A stretch of DNA of 32,303 nt. It comes from Deltaproteobacteria bacterium. Lineage in GTDB: Bacteria > Desulfobacterota > Desulfuromonadia > Geobacterales > Geobacteraceae. The notes beneath the pieces were generated by a model. That model was given only the letters and a program-made list of their open reading frames with translations. It was not told the origin of the DNA and searched no databases. The first letter of the stretch is position 1. Each line of letters begins with the position of its first letter. The stretch lies in contig SBEG01000036.1 of NCBI GenBank assembly GCA_009668975.1, positions 1 to 32,303 on the forward strand, written 5' to 3'. The translations under genes were made by a program, and so were the position numbers. This document shows positions 1-8,104 of this stretch, piece by piece.

Positions 1-1
1 G

Positions 2-901
2 GTGGGGGGGAGGACCTCGGTCACCTCGGCGGTCGGTCTGCTGCCGGCCGCGTTGCAGGGCATCGACATTGATGCCTTTCTGGAGGGGGCCGGCTGCTGT
101 GATGCCCTGACCCGCCTGCCCAGCAACCATACGAATCCTGCTGCCCGGCTGGCACTGGTCTGGTACCGGGCGACCGGAGGCAGGGGTGGACGGGACATGG
201 TCGTCCTGCCTTACAAGGATCGCCTGCTGCTGTTTTCACGCTACCTGCAGCAATTGCTCATGGAGTCACTCGGCAAGGAAAAGGATCTGTCCGGCAACAT
301 TGTTCACCAGGGAATCTCGGTCTTTGGCAATAAAGGCTCTACCGACCAGCATGCCTTTGTCCAGCAACTGCGGGACGGTGTCGATAATTTCTTTGTTACC
401 TTTATCGAAATTCTTCATGATCGTGAAGGGGGGTCTCCCCCGGTGGAGCCGGGGGTCACCAGCGGAGATTATCTGAGCGGATTTCTCCAGGGAACCCGCA
501 AGGCCCTTCACGAGAATGGCCGGCAGTCTCTCACCATAACCCTCGAGCGGGTCGATGCCCGATCCGTCGGTGCACTGATCGCCCTTTTCGAACGCGCGGT
601 CGGCTTTTACGCCTCGCTGATCGGCATCAATGCCTACCACCAGCCGGGGGTCGAAGCGGGCAAGCGGGCGGCGACCAGCGTCTTGAATCTGCAACGACAG
701 GTGCTAGCGTACCTGCGCGGCTCCGGTGAGGAATCCCAGACGGCCGATGAGGTTGCCATTGCAATCGGCGCCACGGATGAGGTTGAGTCCGTATTCCGGA
801 TTCTCCTGCATGCCTCCGCAAATGAAGACCATGGTATTCTGCTGGAGCGGAAGAAGGTCTTTACCGCGAGCAGGTTCCGGGCCGTGAAGCGGGAGGGGTA
901 G
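2..901 (+). CDS. pgi: Glucose-6-phosphate isomerase, C-terminal part (5' truncated by window edge)
   Basis: Interconverts glucose-6-phosphate and fructose-6-phosphate in glycolysis and gluconeogenesis in the cytoplasm. The visible 299 residues open inside the family's conserved GGRTSVTSAVGLLP stretch. They then show the isomerase signature GNKGSTDQHAFVQQLRDG (around residues 110-127), and GINAYHQPGVEAGK near residues 208-221, as in the Pgi subgroup shared with cyanobacteria and Geobacter. The full protein is usually about 520-530 residues, so roughly 230 N-terminal residues lie left of the window; the GTG at position 2 is not the real start. A 10-bp inverted repeat spans the stop codon. The gene is convergent with the dodecin gene. 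Confidence 0.93.
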   Translation: MGGRTSVTSAVGLLPAALQGIDIDAFLEGAGCCDALTRLPSNHTNPAARLALVWYRATGGRGGRDMVVLPYKDRLLLFSRYLQQLLMESLGKEKDLSGNIVHQGISVFGNKGSTDQHAFVQQLRDGVDNFFVTFIEILHDREGGSPPVEPGVTSGDYLSGFLQGTRKALHENGRQSLTITLERVDARSVGALIALFERAVGFYASLIGINAYHQPGVEAGKRAATSVLNLQRQVLAYLRGSGEESQTADEVAIAIGATDEVESVFRILLHASANEDHGILLERKKVFTASRFRAVKREG

Positions 902-926
902 ATGCTTGAGCCGCGTCTCCCGCTTC
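886..926. terminator. Stem-loop across the pgi stop codon
   Basis: GAAGCGGGAG (886-895) is followed after 21 bases by its exact reverse complement CTCCCGCTTC (917-926). The stem is strong and GC-rich, but no T-run follows on the plus strand, so it is not a classic intrinsic terminator. It may stabilise the pgi 3' end or block read-through into the convergent dodecin gene. Confidence 0.4.
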
Positions 927-953
927 GTCTGTCGATTATGCATCTCGTAAAAA

Positions 954-1172
954 CTACTTGAGCTGGAAGGATACTTTAAGTATCACCTGGTACTCGCTCA
1001 CCATCCCGTCATCGCCCACGTGGCCGTGGATTTCTCCGACCTCGAACCAGGAGACCTTTTCGAGACTTTTGTGAGCCTTCGCGACCGCTGTCTGGATGGC
1101 GTCCTCAATGCTTTTCTTCGAGACTCCGATTATTTCGATCTTTTTGTACACTCTGTTTTCGCCGTAATGCAT
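954..1172 (-). CDS. Dodecin family flavin-binding protein
   Basis: This 72-residue protein matches the dodecin family in length and pattern: an N-terminal strand VYKKIEIIGVSKKSIEDAIQ, one helix (AIQTAVAKAHKSL), then WFEVGEIHGHV and a final strand YQVILKVSFQLK. Dodecins form hollow dodecamers that bind FMN, FAD or CoA in the cytoplasm and are thought to store or buffer flavins. The Trp in VSWFEV is the residue that stacks on the flavin in characterised members. A strong Shine-Dalgarno AAGGAGG sits just upstream of the ATG at 1172. The gene stands alone, convergent with pgi and divergent from the HD gene. Confidence 0.9.
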   Translation of the reverse strand: MHYGENRVYKKIEIIGVSKKSIEDAIQTAVAKAHKSLEKVSWFEVGEIHGHVGDDGMVSEYQVILKVSFQLK

Positions 1173-1328
1173 GGTGTCCTCCTTGGTCGGATAGTTTCTT
1201 TCTCAATCGTAGCAGCCCCCGTCAGACTGTAAAGCCCTTGGAAATTCTTTTCTTCAGCCCTGAAAAAAGTTAAAAATAGACAGGAGCCGCTGCCGGGTTT
1301 GCCGGTGCCGACGAGGAAGGAGAACCAC

Positions 1329-1898
1329 GTGAGAACACGGGAGTACCGGGCAATGGTCCGGCATTGGCTTGCCGAGGGAATCTTTGACGGGAAGCTGCCC
1401 GAAGTGGCCGCGTTGCGCGGCGTTCAACAGCCGGAAGAGTACCATGGCGAGGGCGATGCCTTTGTTCATACCCTGCTGGCCATGGAAGCGGTGGACGACG
1501 ATGCCGACCCGCTGGTTTTCTGGGGAGCCCTTCTGCACGACATCGGCAAGGCGGAGAAGACTTATTTCGACGGCAGCCGCTGGCGATCTGTTGGCCATGC
1601 CGAAGCCGGGGCACACCTGGTCCCGGACATCATGTCCCGGTTGGGTTTGGACGAACTGGCCGCCGATGTGGCGTGGCTGGTCAAGCATCACCTGTTTCAT
1701 TTTTCCTGGAATCTGGGGTCTGACGACAGGTTGACGCGTAACCAGCGCAGGTTCATGGAGCATCGGCTCTTTCCCTGTCTGCTGCAGGTCTGCCTGGCCG
1801 ATGCGGCCGCTTCTCACGGATTGAGCAACAAAGGTGGCAAGATCAGGATGATCGCGGAGATTTTTGCGGATGAATGTATTGGAAAGTATGAAGGATGA
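1329..1898 (+). CDS. HD-domain phosphohydrolase family protein
   Basis: The protein has 189 residues from a GTG start at 1329, chosen because AAGGAG lies 6-7 bases upstream; the longer reading from 1299 has no such site. Metal-binding HD residues are visible in order: His in FVHTLL (about residue 47), HD in LLHDIGK (70-71), His in VGHAEAG (90) and HH in VKHHLF (120-121). The spacing resembles the HD domain fused to CCA-adding enzymes and related stand-alone HD hydrolases. The substrate cannot be read from the sequence. The last residues (KYEG) are encoded by a degenerate heptamer repeat that runs into the intergenic region, so the C-terminus may have been altered by repeat expansion. Confidence 0.8.
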   Translation: MRTREYRAMVRHWLAEGIFDGKLPEVAALRGVQQPEEYHGEGDAFVHTLLAMEAVDDDADPLVFWGALLHDIGKAEKTYFDGSRWRSVGHAEAGAHLVPDIMSRLGLDELAADVAWLVKHHLFHFSWNLGSDDRLTRNQRRFMEHRLFPCLLQVCLADAAASHGLSNKGGKIRMIAEIFADECIGKYEG

Positions 1899-1974
1899 AA
1901 TTTGAAGTATGAAGTATGAAGGTTGGCGGCGATGACGCTATTTTTCATCCTTCATACTTCATCATTCAAAATTT
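1882..1974. repeat. Degenerate heptamer repeat (GAAGTAT type) with inverted copy
   Basis: From 1882 to 1922 the sequence runs as 7-base units: GAAAGTAT, GAAGGAT, GAAATTT, GAAGTAT, GAAGTAT, GAAGG. A second array reading the same units on the other strand occupies 1944-1974 (TTCATCC, TTCATACTTCATCATTC, AAAATTT). The two arrays could pair into one long imperfect hairpin. It lies between the convergent HD and tpx genes and overlaps the last codons of the HD gene, so it may act as a bidirectional terminator. Confidence 0.75.
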
Positions 1975-1976
1975 AT

Positions 1977-2492
1977 TTACACCAGCGCCTTCGCGGCGTT
2001 CAGAGCTGCGTCGTAATCGGGTTCCTCGGTGATTTCCGGGACGATCTGCAGGTAGCGGATCGTATTGTCGGCGTCAACTACGAAAACAGCCCTGGCCAGC
2101 AGCTTGAGCTCCTTGATCAACACGCCGTATGCCTCGGCAAAGGAACACTCCTGGTAGTCGGAAAGGGTCTTGACCCGGTCGATGCCGGCGGCGCCGCACC
2201 AGCGGGCCTGAGCAAAGGGCAGATCCATGCTGATGGTGAGCACGACGATCTTGTCCGGAAGCGCGGCGGCCTCCTTGTTGAACCTGCGGGTTTCCGTGTC
2301 GCAGACCGGGGTGTCCAGGGAGGGTACCGCGCTGAGGATCTTGATTTTTCCGGCAAAATCGTCCAGAGTGACCGGTGCCAGGCCATTATCCACTACCCGG
2401 AAGCCGGGGGCCGCGTTTCCGGGTTTTAATTCTTTGCCAACCAGGGTCAACGGGTTGCCCTGGAACGTTATGATTCCGCTTCGTTCTTCCAT
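1977..2492 (-). CDS. tpx: Thiol peroxidase (Tpx-type peroxiredoxin)
   Basis: Reduces hydrogen peroxide and alkyl hydroperoxides with thioredoxin as electron donor. The 171 residues match the family length of about 165-170. The peroxidatic cysteine is C64 in PSLDTPVCDTETR, and the resolving cysteine is C99 in FAQARWCGAAG; this 35-residue spacing is typical of atypical 2-Cys Tpx. The start ATG at 2492 has a strong AAGGAGG ribosome site. The matching thioredoxin reductase is encoded at 28.4 kb in this window. Alone in its transcription unit, convergent with the HD gene. Confidence 0.95.
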   Translation of the reverse strand: MEERSGIITFQGNPLTLVGKELKPGNAAPGFRVVDNGLAPVTLDDFAGKIKILSAVPSLDTPVCDTETRRFNKEAAALPDKIVVLTISMDLPFAQARWCGAAGIDRVKTLSDYQECSFAEAYGVLIKELKLLARAVFVVDADNTIRYLQIVPEITEEPDYDAALNAAKALV

Positions 2493-2772
2493 GAATTCCT
2501 CCTTGTTGTGCTGTTAGAGTGTCATAGGTGGTCCGTATCATCCAGCGCCTGTAAGAGTCGGCGTTACGGTGACCGATTAACCTTATCGTAAGTGTACCAC
2601 ATGATTTGAAACCAGTCTGCCGTGCACTGTCCGACAGAAGATTTTTCGAAAAAGAAGATGCGGACCGGTCGTCTCTTGGGGTAGTATACTTACGTACGTT
2701 TCAACAGCCACTCTGCGAGTCCATCATGATAAATGTAATTTTTGGAACCCCCTTTCAAGGAGTTGAGAGACA

Positions 2773-4635
2773 ATGACCACCATCGATGCTCTGCTGCGCG
2801 GGAATCTCCGCAGCTATCCACTGAATACGGCATTGCGCTGGAAAGAGGCGGGAACCTGGCAGAAATTGTCCTACGGCGAGCTGGCAGCCCTTGCTGATCA
2901 GATCGCCGCCGGCCTGCTTTCCTCGGGATTTGCCGCGGGTGACAGGGCGGCGCTGATTGGTCCTTCGTCACCCCGCTGGGTTGCTGCCTACTTCGGCATT
3001 CTTCGCGTCGGCGGGATTGTCGTACCGGTTGATAAGGAGCTGAAGAGCGCCGAGTTGCGCCACATCCTCGGCGATTCAGAGGTGAGGGTGATTTTTGGCG
3101 ACCGGGACCAGCTTGACAGTCTTCTGGAGATGTCAAGCGCCCTTTCCGCGATCAAACGCATCGTGCTTCTTCATGATCAGCCCTGCGTCACTACCCTGGA
3201 TGCGTCCGAGAAGCAACTCCTTCGTCAGGTGCGGGATGAGCTGAGTGGCTTTCTGGAAGACCTTGCTCTCTCGGCGGATCAGTCGGCCCGATTGCGGAGC
3301 GTCGTCGCCACCGTTGCATCATTGGCCGGGACCGAAACATGTGAGAGTCCCAGCGGCAAAAAAGCGGTAAACCCGTTTTTCCCTCCGTCGAGTGTCAGAA
3401 AAGAGCTTTGCCGCACCGGCCGGCTCATTTCCTTCGAGGAATTCTGTCGGGCTGAAACGTTGCCGGAGCCGAGCCATACCCCTGAGGATACTGCTCTGAT
3501 CCTCTATACCTCGGGAACGACCGGCCGCGCCAAGGGCGCGGTCCTGAGTCATGGAAATGTCGTCTCCAATATACGCGCCGCTGCTTCGCGCTTTAGCGCG
3601 GACAGCCGCATGCATACTCTATCGTTTCTGCCGATAAATCATGTTTTCGAGCAGGTCTGCGGCCTGTTGCTGCCCCTTTCGGTCGGCGGGACGGTGTCCT
3701 TTGCCGAATCATTGAAAAAACTTGGCGAGAACCTGGTGGAGGTGCGGCCGACTTTCTTTACCGGCGTGCCCGCGGTCTATCGTCTTTTCCATGACCGGAT
3801 CATGAAGAATATCAGGGGCAGGGCCCTCTCGAAGCTGCTGTTTTCTCTTCCCGTGGTTCGGCAGCTGGTAGTATCCCAAGTCAGAAAGAACTTTGCCGGC
3901 GGGACCATGTTTATCAGCGGCGGGGCTTCACTTGACCCGCAGATAGCCCGGGGATTGATGTCCGTTGGTTTCAAAATTTTCCAGGGCTACGGTGTAACGG
4001 AAACCTCTCCGGTGATCTCGGCCGAATGTCCCGGCAAGTCCCGGCTCGGCTCTGTCGGGCCGGTTCTCGAGGGAGTTGAGGTAAAGATTGCGGGGGCGGG
4101 AGTGGATGGTATCGGCGAGATCCTCGTCAGAGGGCCCAACGTCATGCAGGGCTATTTCAAGAATCCGGCGGCCACGGCAGAGGTGCTGACCGGCGGCTGG
4201 TACCATACCGGGGACCTGGGCCGGCTGGATGACGATGGGTTCCTCTTTATCTGCGGCAGGGTGAAGAATCTTATTGTCACTCCCAACGGAAAAAACGTCT
4301 ACCCGGAGGAAGTGGAGATAGAGCTGCTGAAAAGCCCGTACATCGCCGAGGCCATGGTTTTCGGACACAAAATCGATGCGGTTTCGGAAGAGGTGCACGC
4401 CTTGATCTTTCCCTCCCAGGAAGCGCTCGGCGAATTTGAACGGACGAGCAATGCCGCGCCCATGACCAAAGCTGATGTCGAGGCTCTGATCCGGAGCGAG
4501 GTGCTGAAGGCGTGCAAAGGGTTAGCCGATTACAAGCGGGTGAAGAAATTTACCCTGCGGGAGGATGAGTTTCCCAAGACCACGACCCGCAAGATCAAGC
4601 GGTTCGCCGTGGAGGCCGACGTATCGATTAGCTGA
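2773..4635 (+). CDS. AMP-dependent acyl-CoA synthetase (long-chain fatty acid-CoA ligase family)
   Basis: Activates a carboxylic acid, probably a fatty acid, with ATP and CoA via an acyl-adenylate. Adenylate-forming motifs appear in order: LILYTSGTTGRAKG (about 243-255), GYGVTETSP (405-413), YHTGDLG (477-483) and the hinge/lysine motif GRVKNLIVTPNGKNVYPEE (495-513). The 620 residues exceed most FadD proteins (about 550-560) because of an extra segment at roughly 137-220, between the N-terminal subdomain and the P-loop-like motif. This layout recalls the 600-residue synthetases common in Desulfuromonadales. The ATG follows AAGGAG. A TATACT hexamer at 2685-2690 could be a -10 box but has no clear -35. 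Substrate chain length cannot be read. Confidence 0.88.
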   Translation: MTTIDALLRGNLRSYPLNTALRWKEAGTWQKLSYGELAALADQIAAGLLSSGFAAGDRAALIGPSSPRWVAAYFGILRVGGIVVPVDKELKSAELRHILGDSEVRVIFGDRDQLDSLLEMSSALSAIKRIVLLHDQPCVTTLDASEKQLLRQVRDELSGFLEDLALSADQSARLRSVVATVASLAGTETCESPSGKKAVNPFFPPSSVRKELCRTGRLISFEEFCRAETLPEPSHTPEDTALILYTSGTTGRAKGAVLSHGNVVSNIRAAASRFSADSRMHTLSFLPINHVFEQVCGLLLPLSVGGTVSFAESLKKLGENLVEVRPTFFTGVPAVYRLFHDRIMKNIRGRALSKLLFSLPVVRQLVVSQVRKNFAGGTMFISGGASLDPQIARGLMSVGFKIFQGYGVTETSPVISAECPGKSRLGSVGPVLEGVEVKIAGAGVDGIGEILVRGPNVMQGYFKNPAATAEVLTGGWYHTGDLGRLDDDGFLFICGRVKNLIVTPNGKNVYPEEVEIELLKSPYIAEAMVFGHKIDAVSEEVHALIFPSQEALGEFERTSNAAPMTKADVEALIRSEVLKACKGLADYKRVKKFTLREDEFPKTTTRKIKRFAVEADVSIS

Positions 4636-4696
4636 GCCGATGGCTGCAAAGGCCATTCCGAACCGTACAGCAGTGTACTTTGTGCTCCGGGCTGCG

Positions 4697-5101
4697 TCAG
4701 TGCTCGTGGTAACCGAGAACGACCAGGATGCAGCTGCCGTCGGCTATGACGTTGATGTTGTGTTCCCGGCATTTGCTGACCGCGGCGCTGCTTTCGGCGC
4801 CGGGTTGCATCCAGATGTTACGGATGTCTTTCTGAATAGCCAGATCCACGACCTTTTCCGTGACGGACGGCGGGGTGATGACCGAGATGCTGGTGACATC
4901 GTCCGGCAGGTCGAGAACCGTGGCGACGCAGGGAACCCCTTCGATTTCGTTTTCCTTCGGATTTACCGGGATGGCCTGATAGCCGTTCTGCAGGTAGCAG
5001 CGGAGCACCTTGTTGCCGAACTTGCGCCGATCTGCCGAGGCGCCTACGACCCCATAGACTTTTGCGTCGAAAAAGATGTCGATACGTTCCGGTTCATTCA
5101 T
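4697..5101 (-). CDS. CoA-binding domain protein (YccU family)
   Basis: This 134-residue protein is a single Rossmann-like CoA_binding_2 domain. The nucleotide-binding loop is VYGVVGASADRRKFGNK (about residues 16-32), followed by a conserved Pro-rich strand IPVNPKENEIEG. The conserved WMQPGAES motif sits near residue 96. The domain is related to the N-terminal CoA-binding region of succinyl-CoA synthetase alpha, but there is no catalytic domain. Its role is unknown in most bacteria. It is convergent with the acyl-CoA synthetase, with 61 bp between the two stop codons; this may reflect a shared link to CoA but is not an operon. Confidence 0.88.
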   Translation of the reverse strand: MNEPERIDIFFDAKVYGVVGASADRRKFGNKVLRCYLQNGYQAIPVNPKENEIEGVPCVATVLDLPDDVTSISVITPPSVTEKVVDLAIQKDIRNIWMQPGAESSAAVSKCREHNINVIADGSCILVVLGYHEH

Positions 5102-5251
5102 GTTTTTTCTCCTTTGATTCGCAAGCTGATAGTGTTATGTACCTTTCCTGCGATTCTGGTGCACGTCGAATTTTATTAAGAGGCTACCCGGTCGGGCGTT
5201 CCTGTCGACGCGGCATCTCCGGGACTCACCGAAAAGATTGGAAACCGGTTC

Positions 5252-6895
5252 ATGTTGAAGATCCTTATCGATAATCCGCTTTTGCTCCTGTTCCTTGTAG
5301 CGGCAATCGGCTATCCCCTTGGGCGCATCAAAATCTGCGGCAGCAGCCTGGGAGTCGCCTCGGTGCTTTTTACCGGGCTGGCAGTAGGTTCCCTCCACCC
5401 GGAGCTGAAACTGCCGGAAATCATCTACATCCTTGGGGTTGCCCTCTTCGTTTATACGGTCGGCCTGGCCAATGGCCCGGCTTTTCTCGCTTCACTCCGG
5501 CGGCAAGGTCTGCGGAATAATCTTCTTGTCGTGGGAGTCCTGATCTTTGCTGCAGGCCTGACGATCGTGGCCCAGAAGCTTTTTCAGCTGCGGCCGGCCC
5601 TGGCGAGCGGGATGTTTGCCGGAGCACTCACCAATACTCCGGCACTGGCGGCAATCCTTGACATTATCAAGCATACCGTACCTCGGGAGATGCTCAACCG
5701 TTTTCTTGCTGATCCGGTTGTGGGCTACTCCATAACCTATCCGATGGGCGTGATCGGTTCGATTCTTTCCATCAGTTTCCTGCAGCGGCTCTGGAAGGTC
5801 GATTATGCCGCTGAAGCAAAACAGCTCCGTGGTCTCGGTGTTGCCACCGAGCCGCTCCGCAACATCACTATCCGGGTGACCTCAGAAGATGCGCTGGGAG
5901 CCAGCATCGAGGAGCTGCGGCGCAGGAACGGCTGGGATATAATTTTTGGCCGGATCCGGCATGACGATTCCGTTTCCTTGGCCGATCCTAACTCACACTT
6001 TGACATCGGGGACCTGGTGACCGTGGTTGGAATCCAGGAGGAACTGGAAAGGGTTACCCGCTTTCTTGGTGAGACGAGTGAAGACGAACTGGACCTGGAT
6101 CGCCGGGAATTCGATTACCGACGGATCTTCGTCTCCAACCCGAAGCTGGTCGGTCGCCGTTTACGTGATCTGCGCTTGAAGGAAAACCACGGGGCGCTCA
6201 TTACCCGGATCCGGCGGGGAGATGACGACGTCCTGGCCAACGGCGACACGGTGCTGGAACTGGGCGATCGGGTGCGAGTGATTACCGATCGTGAAAGAAT
6301 CGACTCCTTGAGCACCTTTTTCGGCGACTCCTACCGGGCGGTCAGCGAGGTGGATATTCTCACCTTCAGTCTCGGCTTGGCACTCGGTCTGTTTCTCGGC
6401 ACGCTGCCGGTTCCCCTGCCCGGAGGCTCTGAACTGCGGCTCGGTTTCGCCGGTGGCCCATTGCTGGTTGCCCTGGTGCTCGGGACCCTCGGCCGCACCG
6501 GCCCCCTGGTCTGGACCCTGCCGTACGGCGCCAACCTGACCCTGCGGCAGATCGGCCTGATCCTGTTCCTGGCCGGTGTCGGCACACGGGCCGGCTACGG
6601 ATTCATCACCACCTTTACCCAGGAAGGGGGGGTCCTGCTCTTTGGCACCGGGATCGTCATCAGCTGTACCGTTGCCGTTTCCATGCTCTGGATCGGTTAC
6701 CGGCTGCTGAAGATACCGATGAGTCTCCTGATCGGCATGCTCGCCGGACTCCAAACCCAATCGGCGGTGCTTGGCTATGCCCTCGAACAGAGCCGGAACG
6801 AGTTGCCGACGGTCGGCTATGCTTCAGTGTATCCGGTTGCCACCATAACCAAGATACTTTTGGCGCAGCTGCTGCTGACGATGCTGATGCATTGA
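5252..6895 (+). CDS. AspT/YidE/YbjL-family transporter with two TrkA_C domains
   Basis: An inner-membrane protein of 547 residues with the family's duplicated layout. A first block of hydrophobic helices (about 7-180) contains GALTNTPALAAI. Two TrkA_C (RCK_C) regulatory domains follow (about 203-272 and 288-357, each ending in a D-x-V/R-V-x-V/I strand). A second helix block (about 366-547) carries the matching GLQTQSAVLGYAL. In characterised members (aspartate:alanine exchanger AspT) the two halves form the transport unit. The substrate is unknown here. The ATG at 5252 has only a weak upstream purine run (GGAAA). It is transcribed away from the CoA-binding gene. Confidence 0.88.
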   Translation: MLKILIDNPLLLLFLVAAIGYPLGRIKICGSSLGVASVLFTGLAVGSLHPELKLPEIIYILGVALFVYTVGLANGPAFLASLRRQGLRNNLLVVGVLIFAAGLTIVAQKLFQLRPALASGMFAGALTNTPALAAILDIIKHTVPREMLNRFLADPVVGYSITYPMGVIGSILSISFLQRLWKVDYAAEAKQLRGLGVATEPLRNITIRVTSEDALGASIEELRRRNGWDIIFGRIRHDDSVSLADPNSHFDIGDLVTVVGIQEELERVTRFLGETSEDELDLDRREFDYRRIFVSNPKLVGRRLRDLRLKENHGALITRIRRGDDDVLANGDTVLELGDRVRVITDRERIDSLSTFFGDSYRAVSEVDILTFSLGLALGLFLGTLPVPLPGGSELRLGFAGGPLLVALVLGTLGRTGPLVWTLPYGANLTLRQIGLILFLAGVGTRAGYGFITTFTQEGGVLLFGTGIVISCTVAVSMLWIGYRLLKIPMSLLIGMLAGLQTQSAVLGYALEQSRNELPTVGYASVYPVATITKILLAQLLLTMLMH

Positions 6896-6953
6896 AACGG
6901 GATGTGTGGCTGAAGATCAGAGCGAAATAGGTGGGGTTTGGACGTTAAGCGCC

Positions 6954-6971
6954 CCTCCTTTCAAAAGGAGG
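6954..6971. other. Perfect 8-bp hairpin made of anti-SD and SD-like arms
   Basis: CCTCCTTT (6954-6961), a two-base loop CA, then AAAGGAGG (6964-6971). The left arm equals the anti-Shine-Dalgarno end of 16S rRNA, and the right arm is a perfect ribosome-binding sequence with no start codon at a usable distance. It lies 67 bp upstream of the real AGGAGG (7038-7043) of the sulfite reductase gene, with which the left arm could also pair. Confidence 0.5.
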
Positions 6972-7050
6972 ACCCAAAGGGCCTAAAGGAGCGGGAGTTG
7001 GTTGGATTTTGTGTCATCTGGATTGCAACAGAGAATTAGGAGGTTTTTTC

Positions 7051-7716
7051 ATGAAACAGAACATTCCCGAAAAGGGCGCCGTTGTGCAGCGTGACCGCGA
7101 AACCTATGCGATCAAGGTGCACATGCCCGGAGGGTTCACTACGCCGCAGGCACTGCGTACGGTGGCCGATGTGGCAGAGCGCCACGAAATTCCCACGGTC
7201 AAGGTTACCATTGCCCAGCGCATCGCCCTGATCGGCATTCCCGAGGAAAAAATCGATGCGGTTCGCGCGGATCTGGGCGACCTGGAAGACGGCGCCACCG
7301 GTCTCTGCATCCGTTATGTGAAGATGTGCCCGGGCGCCACCTGGTGCAAGCGTGGCCAGCAGGTTACCTATGATCTCGGGATGGAGATGGACAACAAGTT
7401 TCACCGTCTCCAGGTGCCGTGGAAGTTCAAAATGGCGGTATCCGGTTGTCCAAATGACTGCACCGAGGTCTGTATCCGCGACCTGGGTCTGATTGGAACC
7501 ACCAAAGGCTGGAATATCATGCTTGGCGGCAACGGCGGCTCGCGGCCGCGCTTTTCTTCCCTGCTGCTGGAAAATGTTCCCACGGAGAGCGAAGCTTTGG
7601 CAGCTCTTGAGAAGGTCGTTGCCTGGACCCAATCACTTGACAAAAAGTGCCGGATCGGTAAGGTTGTCGAAGAATTGGGAATTGATGCGATCCGGGAAGA
7701 AATTTTCGGTATGTAA
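7051..7716 (+). CDS. Small siroheme-[4Fe-4S] sulfite/nitrite reductase (low-spin, assimilatory type)
   Basis: Predicted to reduce sulfite to sulfide (or nitrite to ammonium) in the cytoplasm with a siroheme coupled to a [4Fe-4S] cluster. The start is the ATG at 7051, preceded by a perfect AGGAGG at 7038-7043, giving 221 residues. The cluster ligands are C93-X5-C99 (CPGATWC) and C133-X3-C137 (CPNDC). A single half-repeat of the nitrite/sulfite reductase fold is present, with no ferredoxin or FAD domain. The size matches the low-spin sulfite reductases (about 23-27 kDa) known biochemically from Desulfovibrio vulgaris, Desulfuromonas acetoxidans and Methanosarcina. The electron donor is not encoded next to it. 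It is followed by a tautomerase gene 43 bp downstream, probably cotranscribed. Confidence 0.88.
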   Translation: MKQNIPEKGAVVQRDRETYAIKVHMPGGFTTPQALRTVADVAERHEIPTVKVTIAQRIALIGIPEEKIDAVRADLGDLEDGATGLCIRYVKMCPGATWCKRGQQVTYDLGMEMDNKFHRLQVPWKFKMAVSGCPNDCTEVCIRDLGLIGTTKGWNIMLGGNGGSRPRFSSLLLENVPTESEALAALEKVVAWTQSLDKKCRIGKVVEELGIDAIREEIFGM

Positions 7717-7759
7717 GCAGTTAGTAACGATAATTACAGCATAAGAAAGGAGAAAAATC

Positions 7760-7948
7760 ATGCCGGTCATTACACTTGATATCGGTATCACCAGTCTGGA
7801 AAAGAAAGCTGCCCTCGTGAAGGAGTTAACTGCCAAGGCCAGCGAAATAACCCAGATCCCCGAGGATAAGTTCGTTGTTTTAATCAACGAACTGGAGCGT
7901 GACAATATCGGGATTGGCGGTAAGCTGCTTTCGGAAATCATGAAGTAG
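7760..7948 (+). CDS. 4-oxalocrotonate tautomerase family protein
   Basis: The 62 residues match the tautomerase family, whose catalytic base is the N-terminal proline exposed after Met removal; Pro is residue 2 here (MPVITLDIG). The helix KKAALVKELTAKASEI and the strand KFVVLINEL fit the beta-alpha-beta fold. Family members form hexamers or trimers in the cytoplasm and act on enol/keto pairs. No aromatic-degradation genes are nearby, so the substrate is unknown. A good AAAGGAG site precedes the ATG. It probably shares a transcript with the sulfite reductase. Confidence 0.88.
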   Translation: MPVITLDIGITSLEKKAALVKELTAKASEITQIPEDKFVVLINELERDNIGIGGKLLSEIMK

Positions 7949-8070
7949 CGGATTTCCGGGCCAACTGGCGAAGTTTGTTTGCAGTCAGAAAGTATTTTTC
8001 GTCGCACCAGCATGGAACGGCGAAAGGACGGAACCTTGGACATGTCGTTGTCATTTGCTGAAAATCAGGG

Positions 8071-8098
8071 TTGATGAATTTTTTCGCTGCGCTATACT
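8071..8098 (+). promoter_or_regulatory. Candidate sigma-70 promoter
   Basis: TTGATG (8071-8076), a 16-base spacer, and TATACT (8093-8098). Transcription would begin near 8105. The promoter lies 123 bp past the tautomerase stop and only about 36 bp before the terminator hairpin at 8134. Confidence 0.5.
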
Positions 8099-8104
8099 CT
8101 TTTT

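Noticed and set aside
4665..4678. GTACA-GCAG-TGTAC hairpin between the convergent acyl-CoA synthetase and CoA-binding genes
   Set aside because: Only a 5-bp stem with three T after it; too weak to call a terminator.
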